Below are positions 43,004 to 51,572 of a stretch of DNA of 64,000 nucleotides, piece after piece; the stretch's first letter is position 1, and the number at the start of each line of letters is the position of its first letter. A program made the translations under genes and the position numbers. The notes under the pieces were generated by a model. That model ran no database searches. It saw only the letters and a program-made list of their open reading frames with translations, and was not told the origin of the DNA. The DNA lies in assembly GCF_000708755.2 (NCBI RefSeq), contig NZ_JGVU02000022.1, forward strand, positions 62,001 to 126,000, in the 5' to 3' direction. This DNA comes from Metabacillus indicus LMG 22858. GTDB lineage: Bacteria > Bacillota > Bacilli > Bacillales > Bacillaceae.

Positions 43004-44761
43004 ATGTTTGCAGTTTTAGTGAAATTAGGATGGTTTTTTAAGAAGTACTGGAAGCGCTACACAGCAGCGATTATTCTGCTTCTCGTTGTAAATGTTCTGG
43101 AGATTATTCCTCCAAAGCTTCTCGGGAACGCGATTGATGATATTCAGACAGGGAATTTTACGAGTGATTTGCTTGTGGAGTACATTGTCTTATTCATCGG
43201 TCTTGGTGTACTTGTCTATTTTTTATCATACTTCTGGATGTACAGTTTATTTGGCGGAGCTCATCTCGCTGAGAGGATTTTAAGATCCAAGCTGATGGGC
43301 CAGTTTTTGGTCATGACTCCGCGTTTTTATGAAAAAAACAGAACGGGTGATTTAATGGCCCGGGCGACAAACGATTTAAAAGCGATATCGACTACAGCCG
43401 GCTTTGGAATCCTGACACTGGTTGATTCAAGCATGTTCATGCTGACGATCCTTTTGACAATGGGGATTCTCATCAGCTGGAAGCTTACGTTTGCCGCCAT
43501 TCTTCCTCTGCCGATCATGGCAATCGCCATGGGAATCTACGGAAAGAAGATTCACACGCGGTTCACGGCTGCTCAAGATGCCTTTGGCGATATGAACGAT
43601 CAGGTGCTGGAATCAGTGTCTGGAGTAAGGGTCATTCGCGCATATGTTCAGGAACAGGCTGATGTGAACAGATTCAACGAATTGACTGATGATGTATACA
43701 AAAAGAATGTTCATGTAGCCAAAATTGATGCCTTGTTTGAACCTACGATTAAGCTGCTTGTCGGCATCAGCTACTTGATTGGTCTCGGATACGGAGCGTA
43801 CCTTGTTTTCCATAATGAAATTACACTTGGTGAACTGGTTTCCTTCAACGTTTACCTTGGCATGATGATCTGGCCGATGTTTGCGATTGGCGAGCTGATC
43901 AATATTATGCAGCGCGGCAATGCCTCGCTGGACAGAATTAATGACACTCTTTCCTATGAGCCGGATGTGAAAAATGCCGATCATCAGGTGCAGGTAGGTT
44001 CGCCTAAATCCATTGAGTTCAAAAATGTCACATTCCGTTATCCATCATCAAATGTGGGGAATTTAAACGCCGTCAGCTTCTCGGTCAAGCGGGGAGAGAC
44101 AATCGGGATCGTCGGCAAAACCGGCAGCGGCAAGACAACGATTGTCAAACAGCTTTTGAGACAATATCCTTCAGGAAGCGGCGAGATTTTGATATCCGGT
44201 GTTCCGATTGAGAAGATCCCTCTTGAAACGCTGCATCGGTTTATCGGGTATGTCCCGCAGGATCATGTTCTTTTTTCAAGAACGGTAAGAGAGAACATTC
44301 TTTTCGGGAAAAAAGACGGATCAGATGAAGAACTGAACAAAGCCATTGATCTTGCGTTTTTCAGAAAAGATCTTGAGATGCTTCCAGAGGGGCTGAACAC
44401 GCTCGTCGGAGAAAAAGGAGTCGCGCTGTCAGGAGGCCAAAAGCAGCGGATTTCCATTGCCCGTGCTCTTCTGATAGATCCTGAAATTCTAATTTTGGAT
44501 GATTCGCTGTCAGCCGTAGATGCAAAAACGGAAACGGCCATTATCTCGAATATCCGCAGCGAGCGTGCCGGAAAAACAACCTTTATTACAACGCACCGCC
44601 TGTCTGCGGTTGAGCATGCGGACTGGATTATTGTCCTTGATGAAGGAAAAATCATCGAGGAAGGCAGGCACGAATCGCTGCTTGCCAAAAACGGCTGGTA
44701 CAAGGAGCAATTTGAACGCCAGCAAATTGAAGCTGAAAATGAAGGCGGGGTGGGAGCATGA
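43004..44761 (+). CDS. bmrC: Multidrug ABC transporter half BmrC (YheI)
   Basis: 585 residues: six membrane segments and an ATPase domain with Walker A GKTGSGKTT, signature ALSGGQKQR and Walker B ILILDDSLS. The usual catalytic Glu after Walker B is Asp, i.e. one degenerate nucleotide site, as in BmrC of B. subtilis. With BmrD it forms a heterodimeric drug exporter. It overlaps bmrD by four bases (ATGA). Expression is probably governed by the leader attenuators. RBS AGGGGAGA. Confidence 0.93.
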   Translation: MFAVLVKLGWFFKKYWKRYTAAIILLLVVNVLEIIPPKLLGNAIDDIQTGNFTSDLLVEYIVLFIGLGVLVYFLSYFWMYSLFGGAHLAERILRSKLMGQFLVMTPRFYEKNRTGDLMARATNDLKAISTTAGFGILTLVDSSMFMLTILLTMGILISWKLTFAAILPLPIMAIAMGIYGKKIHTRFTAAQDAFGDMNDQVLESVSGVRVIRAYVQEQADVNRFNELTDDVYKKNVHVAKIDALFEPTIKLLVGISYLIGLGYGAYLVFHNEITLGELVSFNVYLGMMIWPMFAIGELINIMQRGNASLDRINDTLSYEPDVKNADHQVQVGSPKSIEFKNVTFRYPSSNVGNLNAVSFSVKRGETIGIVGKTGSGKTTIVKQLLRQYPSGSGEILISGVPIEKIPLETLHRFIGYVPQDHVLFSRTVRENILFGKKDGSDEELNKAIDLAFFRKDLEMLPEGLNTLVGEKGVALSGGQKQRISIARALLIDPEILILDDSLSAVDAKTETAIISNIRSERAGKTTFITTHRLSAVEHADWIIVLDEGKIIEEGRHESLLAKNGWYKEQFERQQIEAENEGGVGA

Positions 44762-46776
44762 GCACAGGAAAGCGATTATTCCGCTATGCAGCCCTTTATA
44801 AAAAAACGCTGATCGCAGCTCTTCTGATGCTTACGGTTGCCGTAGGCGCAGAGCTGACCGGTCCTTTTATCGCCAAGAAAATGATTGATGATCATATTCT
44901 AGGCATCGAAAAAACATGGTATGAAACAGAAAAAGGAGAGCAGACGGCTGCCTATAAAGACTCCTTTTATAAACGGGAAGATTATTTTGAGCCGGGTGAG
45001 GAAAAAGGGGAAGAAGTGCACATTCTTCAAGTGCAGCGGGATTATTATTTTATCCCCGGCGAGCTCCAGTTTGACGGAGAACGCAGAGCTGAAGGAAATA
45101 CAGTCACCATTTCAAAGGGAGAGCAGTCCGAGTCCTATCAGGGAACGAAGCTGTCTTCTAAAGAGCTGTTTGCTTTTTATGAACCGGAAATCGGGGGGCT
45201 GCTGACGTTAATTTTTGTCTATTTCGGCCTGCTTGTTTTTGCCTCATTCTTTCATTACGGACAGCGGTATTTTCTGCAGGTTACAGCCAATAGGATTATC
45301 CAGAAAATGCGCCAGGATGTTTTTGCCCATATTCAGAGACTGCCGGTCGTCTATTTTGACAACCTTCCTGCAGGAAAAGTCGTCGCAAGGATCACAAATG
45401 ATACTGAGGCGATCAGAGAGCTGTTCGTGGCGGTTCTGTCGACGTTCTTTACAAGTGCGATTTATATTACAGGAATCTTTGTTGCGTTGTTCCTCCTTGA
45501 TGTGAAACTTGCTTTGATCTGTATGGTCATCCTTCCGATTCTTGCTGTCTGGAGCGTGGTATACAGAAAATATGCATCAGACTACAACCATAAAATCCGG
45601 TCGCTTGTCAGTGATATTAATGGAATGATTAACGAATCCATCCAGGGGATGACGATCATCCAGGCGTTCCGGAGACAGGAAGAAACAAAAGCTGAATTTG
45701 AAGAGATGAATGATTCGCACTTTCATTATCAGAATAAGCTTTTGAGCCTGAACTCCCTGCTCTCCCATAACATGGTGGGATTTATGCGGAACTGTGCGTT
45801 TGTTGCGCTGATCTGGTATTTTGGGGGCGCCTCAATCGGTGTCGGCTCCATGGTATCAATCGGAGTTCTTTACGCATTTGTTGATTATCTGAACCGGCTT
45901 TTTCAGCCGATTACAGGCATTGTCAATCAGTTTGCCCAGCTTGAAACAGCACGTGTCTCAGCAGAAAGAGTTTTTACGCTGCTTGATGAAAAAGGGATTG
46001 ATGTCAGCGAAAAGAAAGAGCCGCGCTACAAGGGTGATGTTACATTTGAGCATGTTTCGTTCGGCTATAAGGAAGGCGAATATGTCCTGAAGAATATTGA
46101 CTTCCAGGCAAAACAGGGCGAGACGGTTGCGCTTGTCGGCCATACTGGCTCTGGAAAAAGTTCGATCATGAATCTTCTCTTCCGCTTTTACGACTGCAAG
46201 GAAGGGAAAATCATGATAGACGGAAAAGACATCATGTCGATGCCGCGTCAGACTGTGCGGGAGCATATGGGGATTGTGCTTCAGGATCCGTTCCTGTTTA
46301 CCGGAACCATTGCCGCAAACGTCAGTCTGAACAACCCTGCGATTTCCCGTGAGCAAGTTGAAAAGGCACTCACTGATGTAGGTGCTGACAAACTCCTGAA
46401 ACATTTGCCGCTTGGCTTCGATGAACCGGTTATTGAAAAGGGAAGCACGCTTTCATCAGGACAGAGACAGCTCATTTCATTTGCCAGAGCACTTGCATTT
46501 GATCCTGCGATCCTGATTCTCGACGAAGCAACGGCGAGCATAGATACCGAAACAGAAGCGGTCATCCAGGAAGCGCTTGAGGTGCTGAAAAAAGGAAGAA
46601 CAACCTTTATCATCGCCCACAGACTTTCAACGATTAAGAATGCAGACCAGATTCTTGTGCTCGACCGCGGCGAAATTGCCGAGCGGGGCAGCCATGACGA
46701 GCTGATGAAACAAAAAGGCAAGTATTATCAAATGTATGAACTGCAGCAGGGAAAACAAAATTCTCTTGCAGGTTAA
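44758..46776 (+). CDS. bmrD: Multidrug ABC transporter half BmrD (YheH)
   Basis: 672 residues. An acidic insertion of about 90 residues between the first and second membrane segments (about 50-145) forms the extracytoplasmic domain known in BmrD. The ATPase has Walker A GHTGSGKSS, a signature in the variant form TLSSGQRQ, and a normal Walker B with catalytic Glu (ILILDEATAS). The active site is therefore completed by the BmrC signature, while the BmrD signature faces the degenerate site. Coupled to bmrC by overlap; a terminator follows. Confidence 0.93.
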   Translation: MSTGKRLFRYAALYKKTLIAALLMLTVAVGAELTGPFIAKKMIDDHILGIEKTWYETEKGEQTAAYKDSFYKREDYFEPGEEKGEEVHILQVQRDYYFIPGELQFDGERRAEGNTVTISKGEQSESYQGTKLSSKELFAFYEPEIGGLLTLIFVYFGLLVFASFFHYGQRYFLQVTANRIIQKMRQDVFAHIQRLPVVYFDNLPAGKVVARITNDTEAIRELFVAVLSTFFTSAIYITGIFVALFLLDVKLALICMVILPILAVWSVVYRKYASDYNHKIRSLVSDINGMINESIQGMTIIQAFRRQEETKAEFEEMNDSHFHYQNKLLSLNSLLSHNMVGFMRNCAFVALIWYFGGASIGVGSMVSIGVLYAFVDYLNRLFQPITGIVNQFAQLETARVSAERVFTLLDEKGIDVSEKKEPRYKGDVTFEHVSFGYKEGEYVLKNIDFQAKQGETVALVGHTGSGKSSIMNLLFRFYDCKEGKIMIDGKDIMSMPRQTVREHMGIVLQDPFLFTGTIAANVSLNNPAISREQVEKALTDVGADKLLKHLPLGFDEPVIEKGSTLSSGQRQLISFARALAFDPAILILDEATASIDTETEAVIQEALEVLKKGRTTFIIAHRLSTIKNADQILVLDRGEIAERGSHDELMKQKGKYYQMYELQQGKQNSLAG

Positions 46777-46807
46777 AAAAGAGCGTCCTTTGCGGGCGCT
46801 CTTTTTT
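46775..46807. terminator. Bidirectional terminator between bmrD and yheG
   Basis: AAAAAAGAGCG / CGCTCTTTTTT, perfect 11-bp stem. Its 5' arm overlaps the bmrD stop. Confidence 0.9.
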
Positions 46808-46821
46808 GTGTCGATTAAGTT

Positions 46822-47433
46822 TCAGTAAGCAATTCCAACGCGTTTTTTCACATAAAGATCTTCCGCAAGCACTTTATAGGCAAAATACCCCGTATCTTCC
46901 GCAGAAATTTGTTTTCCGTCTTCAGGAAGAAAATCTTCCGCCACTCTGAATTCTTTTGTCAATTGGCCATCCGGCAAATAGGTCGGACACACGACAGTCC
47001 ATTCCAGTCCTGATTCTTTCAGGGACAAATAGGCATTTAAATGTTCGTTAGCTGCGCGGGTCAGCGTTCTGCGGGACTCGCCGGATTGAAATCTATACAG
47101 ATCAGGTGACGTTCTTGCCTGCAAAATCCCTGCTGTTCCGATTGTAATAATTCTTTTGATGCCTTCTTTTTTCATAGCTGAAATGATCAGAGGCACAGCA
47201 ACTGTCAGTGTATCATTGCCGTCAGTGCCAAGGCAGCTTACGACTGCCCCGCAGCCGGTCAGCGTTTTTTCGATGCTTGCAAGCTCTCTTGCATTTCCCT
47301 CAATAATTTGAGCATGAGCCTCAACTTGCTGAGGATCACGGGCCAGCATCCTCACATGGCGGTTTTCCTCTAAAGCTGTTTTTAAGAAAGCTCTGCCGAC
47401 TCTTCCGGTTCCTCCGAATAATGCAATGTTCAT
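46822..47433 (-). CDS. yheG: NAD(P)-binding oxidoreductase/isomerase-like protein YheG
   Basis: About 203 residues, the atypical short-chain (NAD(P)H-binding, NmrA-like) fold: MNIALFGGTGRVGRAFLK dinucleotide motif, VVSCLGTDGND, and RIITIGTAGIL, EWTVVCPTYL later. The enzymatic reaction is unknown. Start set at ATG 47433 behind GGAGACTGATACG; the open frame continues upstream with no ribosome site. In B. subtilis yheG also follows bmrD (yheH). Confidence 0.85.
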   Translation of the reverse strand: MNIALFGGTGRVGRAFLKTALEENRHVRMLARDPQQVEAHAQIIEGNARELASIEKTLTGCGAVVSCLGTDGNDTLTVAVPLIISAMKKEGIKRIITIGTAGILQARTSPDLYRFQSGESRRTLTRAANEHLNAYLSLKESGLEWTVVCPTYLPDGQLTKEFRVAEDFLPEDGKQISAEDTGYFAYKVLAEDLYVKKRVGIAY

Positions 47434-47538
47434 CGTATCAGTCTCCAGTTCTTTTCTTTTAGTGTACTTTAAAATCCCCTCAGAATAAAACATACACAGC
47501 CAAGAACTGGTTACACTAAAAAGGCGAAAACAAATAGA

Positions 47539-47567
47539 TTGACAGCCATATGCAATCCGAGTAATAT
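47539..47567 (+). promoter_or_regulatory. SigA promoter of the tcyABC operon
   Basis: TTGACA (47539-47544), 17 bp, TAATAT (47562-47567), 49 bp before the tcyA ATG. A CymR site, expected for cystine transporters, was not recognised. Confidence 0.7.
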
Positions 47568-47615
47568 TCTAACGTAATGATTATAAAATCCGATAAGGTT
47601 ACTGGGGGTTTAAAA

Positions 47616-48428
47616 ATGAAGAGATTTTTTAGTTTACTTGCACTTTTATCAGTTTCAGCACTGATTTTAACTGCCTGCGGAACAGGCGGCGATAAAAAGA
47701 ACGGGGGAGAGCAGGCTGGTGACGCCGGACTATACGATAAAGTAAAAGAAGAAGGCGTGCTTGTGATTGGTACAGAGGGTACATACCCGCCGTTTACGTT
47801 TCATGATGACAGCAACAAACTGACAGGATTTGATGTAGAAATTGCACAGGAGGTTGCTAAACGACTTGGCGTGAAAGCTGAGTTTAAAGAAACACAGTGG
47901 GATGCCATGTTTGCAGGCCTTGATGCCAAGCGTTTTGACATGATTGCAAACCAGGTCGGCATTAAGCCTGAACGCGAAGAGAAGTATGCATTCTCTGATC
48001 CGTACATTTCATCTGCAGCTGTACTTGTCACACACAAAGACAACAAAGACATTAAGTCATTTAAAGATCTTGAAGGCAAAAAAGCCGCACAGTCACTTAC
48101 AAGCAACTACGGAGAAATTGCGAAAGAAAACGGAGCTGAGCTTGTAGGCGTTGAAGGGTTCACACAGGCAATTGATTTAATTAATTCTAAACGTGTTGAT
48201 GCAACCATCAATGATAAGCTTTCTGTTCTTGATTTCCAGAATCAGCGCAAAAACGCACCGATTCAAATCGTGGATGAAAGCAAGGATGCTGCACAAAGCG
48301 GTCTGATGTTCCGCAAAGACAGCGGAAAATTAGTGGAAGAAGTCAATAAAGCACTTGCTGAAATGAAAGAAGACGGCACGTACAAGAAGATTTCAGAGAA
48401 ATGGTTTGGCGAAGATGTATCTGAATAA
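47616..48428 (+). CDS. tcyA: Cystine ABC transporter substrate-binding lipoprotein TcyA
   Basis: About 270 residues with a lipobox (LILTACG, Cys21) and an SBP_bac_3 domain: GVLVIGTEGTYPPFTFHDDSNKLTGFDVEIAQEVAKRLG, then FDMIANQVGIKPEREEKYAFSDPY. The sequence and order resemble TcyA-TcyB-TcyC of B. subtilis (cystine uptake). The start is ATG 47616 with GGGGG upstream; an earlier in-frame ATG lacks the ribosome site and would bury the signal peptide. Confidence 0.85.
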   Translation: MKRFFSLLALLSVSALILTACGTGGDKKNGGEQAGDAGLYDKVKEEGVLVIGTEGTYPPFTFHDDSNKLTGFDVEIAQEVAKRLGVKAEFKETQWDAMFAGLDAKRFDMIANQVGIKPEREEKYAFSDPYISSAAVLVTHKDNKDIKSFKDLEGKKAAQSLTSNYGEIAKENGAELVGVEGFTQAIDLINSKRVDATINDKLSVLDFQNQRKNAPIQIVDESKDAAQSGLMFRKDSGKLVEEVNKALAEMKEDGTYKKISEKWFGEDVSE

Positions 48429-49116
48429 TATTTTTGCAGATCCTGAACGTTTAGAACGTTTGGCTAATATTGCACAAAGTTCCCTTCTCCCTTTGGTGAA
48501 GGGAGCTTTGTATTATACCCTGCCGCTTACGCTTATCACGTTTACAATCGGACTGATTTTAGCCGTCCTGACAGCTCTTGCGAGAATTTCAACGGTTAAG
48601 CCGCTTCAGTGGATCGCACGGTTTTATGTTTCCATTATCAGAGGCACGCCGCTGCTCGTCCAGCTGTTCATTATCTTTTACGGCCTGCCGAGTATCGGGG
48701 TGACGATCAGCCCGTTTATCTCGGCCATTATCGGCTTCTCTCTGAATGTAGGGGCCTACGCTTCTGAAATTATGAGGGCGGCGATTCTGTCAACACCGAA
48801 AGGCCAGTGGGAGGCGGGATACTCGATTGGAATGAGCTATTCCCAGACACTGAAGCGCATCATTCTGCCGCAAGCGTCGAGGGTTTCAATACCGCCGCTT
48901 TCCAATACGTTCATCAGTCTGGTGAAAGACACGTCGCTTGCTTCATTAATTCTTGTAACAGAGATGTTCAGAAAGGCTCAGGAAATTGCTTCAACGAATT
49001 ATGAATTTCTGCTGATGTATTCCATGGCAGGACTCTTGTACTGGATCATCTGTTTTATCCTTTCTGTCGTTCAGCAGCAGATTGAAGGAAAGCTGGACCG
49101 CTATGTTGCAAAATAA
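48415..49116 (+). CDS. tcyB: Cystine ABC transporter permease TcyB
   Basis: About 233 residues with five hydrophobic segments and the amino-acid permease motif GYSIGMSYSQTLKRIILPQA that contacts the ATPase (EAA loop). The HisM/His-Glu-Gln family assignment is firm; cystine as substrate comes from the TcyA neighbour. The start (ATG 48415, alternative TTG 48406) overlaps the end of tcyA by 14 bases, consistent with translational coupling. Confidence 0.87.
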   Translation: MYLNNIFADPERLERLANIAQSSLLPLVKGALYYTLPLTLITFTIGLILAVLTALARISTVKPLQWIARFYVSIIRGTPLLVQLFIIFYGLPSIGVTISPFISAIIGFSLNVGAYASEIMRAAILSTPKGQWEAGYSIGMSYSQTLKRIILPQASRVSIPPLSNTFISLVKDTSLASLILVTEMFRKAQEIASTNYEFLLMYSMAGLLYWIICFILSVVQQQIEGKLDRYVAK

Positions 49117-49131
49117 GAAAGGAGAATACGC

Positions 49132-49869
49132 ATGATTTCAATGAAAGAGCTGCATAAGAGCTTTGGTGAACTGGACGTTCTAAAAGGAATCGATCTTGAT
49201 ATTCCAAAAGGGAAAGTAGTTGTTGTCATCGGTCCTTCAGGTTCAGGCAAAACAACGCTGCTTCGGTGTTTGAACGTGCTTGAGGTGCCGAATAAAGGCA
49301 GGATTACACTTGATCAGCAAACACTTGATTTTACGAAGCCTGTCCCTAAGAAAACCATTACACAATTCAGAAGCAATACAGGAATGGTTTTTCAAAACTA
49401 TAATCTTTTTCCTCATAAAACAGCCCTGGAAAATGTCATTGAAGGGCCAGTGATTGTTAAGAAAACAGACAAAGAAACAGCGAGAAAAAAAGCGAAGGTC
49501 CTGCTTGAAAAAGTCGGCCTGGGAGACAAAATGGATTTCTATCCGTTCCAGCTCTCAGGCGGTCAGCAGCAGCGTGTAGGCATTGCAAGAGCTCTTGCGA
49601 TGGAGCCTAAGGTTATGCTGTTTGATGAACCAACCTCAGCACTTGATCCTGAGTTAGTGGGCGAAGTACTGAAAGTAATGAAGGATCTCGCAAATGATGG
49701 AATGACGATGGTTGTCGTAACGCATGAAATGAGATTTGCAAAAGAAGCAGCTGATGAAGTGATCTTCATGGACGGGGGAGTCATAGTCGAACAGGGCACA
49801 CCGGAAGCCTTGTTCAACTCGCCAAAAGAAGAACGGACCAAAAAATTCCTCAGAAAGCTTGAAGAGTAG
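49132..49869 (+). CDS. tcyC: Cystine ABC transporter ATPase TcyC
   Basis: 245 residues. Walker [11 protein letters not shown]-loop VFQNYNLF, signature [15 protein letters not shown], Walker [15 protein letters not shown] and H-loop [16 protein letters not shown] are all intact and typical of polar amino acid importers. AAAGGAG site. Last gene of the operon; a terminator overlaps the stop codon. Confidence 0.9.
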   Translation: MISMKELHKSFGELDVLKGIDLDIPKGKVVVVIGPSGSGKTTLLRCLNVLEVPNKGRITLDQQTLDFTKPVPKKTITQFRSNTGMVFQNYNLFPHKTALENVIEGPVIVKKTDKETARKKAKVLLEKVGLGDKMDFYPFQLSGGQQQRVGIARALAMEPKVMLFDEPTSALDPELVGEVLKVMKDLANDGMTMVVVTHEMRFAKEAADEVIFMDGGVIVEQGTPEALFNSPKEERTKKFLRKLEE

Positions 49870-49890
49870 GCGGAAAGCCTGCTCTTTTTA
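49863..49890. terminator. Terminator of tcyABC
   Basis: AGAGTAGGC / GCCTGCTCT with one wobble, then TTTTTATTTT. It overlaps the tcyC stop and the stop of the convergent small gene. Confidence 0.75.
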
Positions 49891-50031
49891 TTTTGCCGCC
49901 AAACGCTCAAGCAGCTCTTTTTTTTCCTGTTCAAAATAATACACTCGGGGCATGTTAAAATGGACAACCATCTCATGCGCAAGACTGACACAAACAAAAG
50001 TGACCGCTTTCCAATCAATCGCTTCAAGCAT
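49888..50031 (-). CDS. Small protein at the YheF position (47 residues)
   Basis: ATG at 50031 with AGGAGA eight bases upstream. It encodes a short protein with a hydrophobic/amphipathic first half (AIDWKAVTFVCVSLAHEMVV) and a charged helical second half (FEQEKKELLERLAAK). I recognise no domain. B. subtilis has a ~41-residue yheF in this interval, so orthology is possible but unverified. Confidence 0.55.
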   Translation of the reverse strand: MLEAIDWKAVTFVCVSLAHEMVVHFNMPRVYYFEQEKKELLERLAAK

Positions 50032-50229
50032 GGAGCATTCTCCTCATGGACGTTTTCTCTATATATATGGAAACAGGAACTTGTTTGATACTAGCGTGAG
50101 GAAACTACTTTGGATCATAGGCAGAATGATGATGAACAGTTCTGCTTTTAACAAGTACAATCAGAAATTTAGTGGACCAGTTAGAAAAGAGTATATCGGA
50201 AATGGATGAACTGTATCTAACTTAAAACA

Positions 50230-50485
50230 CCAGTGGACTGAAGCGGAAGGCACTTGACTCCTTGTCCAGCTGCAGCGCCCAACTCCTCTGTCAGAACAAA
50301 ATCCCCCAAAAAGTCAAAACCGGACTTTTCGGGTGATTTCTTATCTGACTGCCGGAGCAAAACGGGCGCTTCCGCTTTTCTAAGGGGATGAAGAGGGCGC
50401 TGAAGATCAAGCAAGCGCAGCGAGGAAGCTTCAGGCACTCCCCGCGGAAAGCAAGTGACTGGAGCGCAAGGGAACGGGTATGATT
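50230..50485. repeat. Dispersed stem-loop repeat, copy B, with adjacent repeat-like DNA
   Basis: 50262-50381 is the core: TGTCCAGCTGCAG start, outer arms GCGCCC / GGGCGC, middle stem GTCAGA / TCTGAC, inner stem CCCAAAAAGTC / GACTTTTCGGG, and CGCTTCCGCTTTTCT end. On both sides (AAGCGGAAGGCACTTGACTC before, CACTCCCCGCGGAAAGC and GTGACTGGAGCGCAAGG after) the DNA resembles flanks of such elements seen widely in Bacillaceae. The stretch 50032-50649 has no gene apart from this repeat and the SASP terminator. Confidence 0.8.
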
Positions 50486-50597
50486 TGGAATCTACATGAT
50501 CATAAAACAGCCTGCCAATAAGAAGAGAGGAGAAGTTCACGTCTTCTTTAGCTTAAAAAGTATCTAGGAATGGATAAACTTCAAAGTAAATAAAGAA

Positions 50598-50625
50598 GAC
50601 CCCGGCAGAATGCCGGGGGTCCTTT
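50598..50625 (-). terminator. Terminator of the SASP gene
   Basis: GACCCCGGCA / TGCCGGGGGTC with a 3-nt loop and a flanking AAAG/CTTT; about 30 bp past the minus-strand stop. Confidence 0.85.
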
Positions 50626-50649
50626 AAGCCATGTTATGCAGTTGTGTTA

Positions 50650-50856
50650 TTAGAATTTTCCGCCCATGTTAGATTGAGCGTAAGAAACTAAACGCTTAGT
50701 GATTTCGCCGCCAACTGAACCGTTAGCACGAGCTGTTGTTTCTGGTCCAAGGTTTACTCCGAACTCAGAAGCGATTTCGTACTTCATTTGATCGATTGCT
50801 TGTTGTGCACCAGGTACAACTAGTTGGTTTGAAGAATTGCTGCGTGATTGTGCCAT
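50650..50856 (-). CDS. Alpha/beta-type small acid-soluble spore protein
   Basis: 68 residues, SspA/SspB class. It has the GPR protease site in [14 protein letters not shown] and the conserved [21 protein letters not shown] block; together they are unmistakable. The protein coats and protects DNA in the dormant spore and is degraded on germination. ATG 50856 is nine bases after AAGGAG. A SigG promoter should lie upstream; TATACTA about 20 bp before the ribosome site could be its -10, but the -35 is unclear. Confidence 0.95.
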   Translation of the reverse strand: MAQSRSNSSNQLVVPGAQQAIDQMKYEIASEFGVNLGPETTARANGSVGGEITKRLVSYAQSNMGGKF

Positions 50857-51114
50857 GTAATAACACTCCTTGATGTAGTATAGTTTTTTTTGGGTTCTCT
50901 GGAGTTGCACCAGTGCATGAGGTCCATGGCCGTCTCGGCTAACCCACTATGTTAGCTGGCAGCGGGTTGTTCGTTGCTGTTACTAGGTATTATGGGTAGA
51001 ATGGGCGGTATTATGCACGAACCTGAAATGGTAAATATTATGGAAAATTGCATGTTACATAAAGTAGAAGAAAGTAAGGGAAGATAGAAAAAAACTCGTC
51101 CGCAGGTGATTAGA

Positions 51115-51363
51115 ATGAATATGTGTCCGCTATGCAATGGATTCAGCGATGAAGCAAGCGCTGCAAGCTGTCCAAACTGCCAGACGCTGATGATCGATCA
51201 TGGGAAAATGACAGATTACCTTGATGAATACAGTGCGTATATGGAGATTGATACAATGAAGCTGTTTGACGGAGTGCGGGAATCACTTGAAGCACACCGC
51301 TGTGTGCATTTGTTTTCCTGCATGAACTGTCTGCATGAAGAGGCTAGGGAGATTCAGGAATAA
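51115..51363 (+). CDS. Small protein with CxxC zinc-ribbon pairs
   Basis: About 82 residues. MCPLCNGFSDEASAASCPNCQ forms a zinc ribbon (two CxxC pairs), followed by an acidic helix and a second pair-like CMNC near the end (HLFSCMNCLHEEAREIQ). Function unknown. ATG 51115 is seven bases after AGGTG; a GTG at 51106 is possible but overlaps that site. A strong terminator follows. Confidence 0.65.
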   Translation: MNMCPLCNGFSDEASAASCPNCQTLMIDHGKMTDYLDEYSAYMEIDTMKLFDGVRESLEAHRCVHLFSCMNCLHEEAREIQE

Positions 51364-51374
51364 TTCAGCATAAA

Positions 51375-51405
51375 AAAACTGCCTGAGCTGTCTCAGGCAG
51401 TTTTT
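51375..51405 (+). terminator. Terminator of the zinc-ribbon gene
   Basis: AAAACTGCCTGAG / CTCAGGCAGTTTT, perfect 13-bp stem with a 4-nt loop. Confidence 0.9.
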
Positions 51406-51572
51406 GCGCTTCCGCTTTTCTTATTTCGCAAAACAATTAAGTTTTGCGCTTCGATGTCTAGCTCCACCGTCCAACTCCTCTGCCAGAACAAAATCCCCCA
51501 ATAAGTCAAAACCGGACTTTTTGGGGGATTTCTTTTCTGTCTATCGGAGCTTACCGGACGCTTCCGCTTTTC
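51406..51572. repeat. Dispersed stem-loop repeat, copy C
   Basis: CGCTTCCGCTTTTCTT at 51406-51422 and again at 51558-51575 flank the element. Inside are TGTCTAGCTCCA, outer arms CGTCC / GGACG, middle CCAGAACAAAATCC, and inner CCCAATAAGTC / GACTTTTTGGG. It lies between the convergent ends of the zinc-ribbon gene and msmX. Confidence 0.85.

Noticed and set aside
49563-50027. A 154-codon minus-strand frame opposite tcyC
   Set aside because: It is a shadow of tcyC; the supported gene in this place is the 47-codon frame ending at 49888 in another register.
50952-51137. Short minus-strand frame and a 31-codon plus-strand frame between the SASP and zinc-ribbon genes
   Set aside because: No convincing ribosome site in either, no recognisable domain, and low-complexity Met/Gly or Ile/Pro composition.
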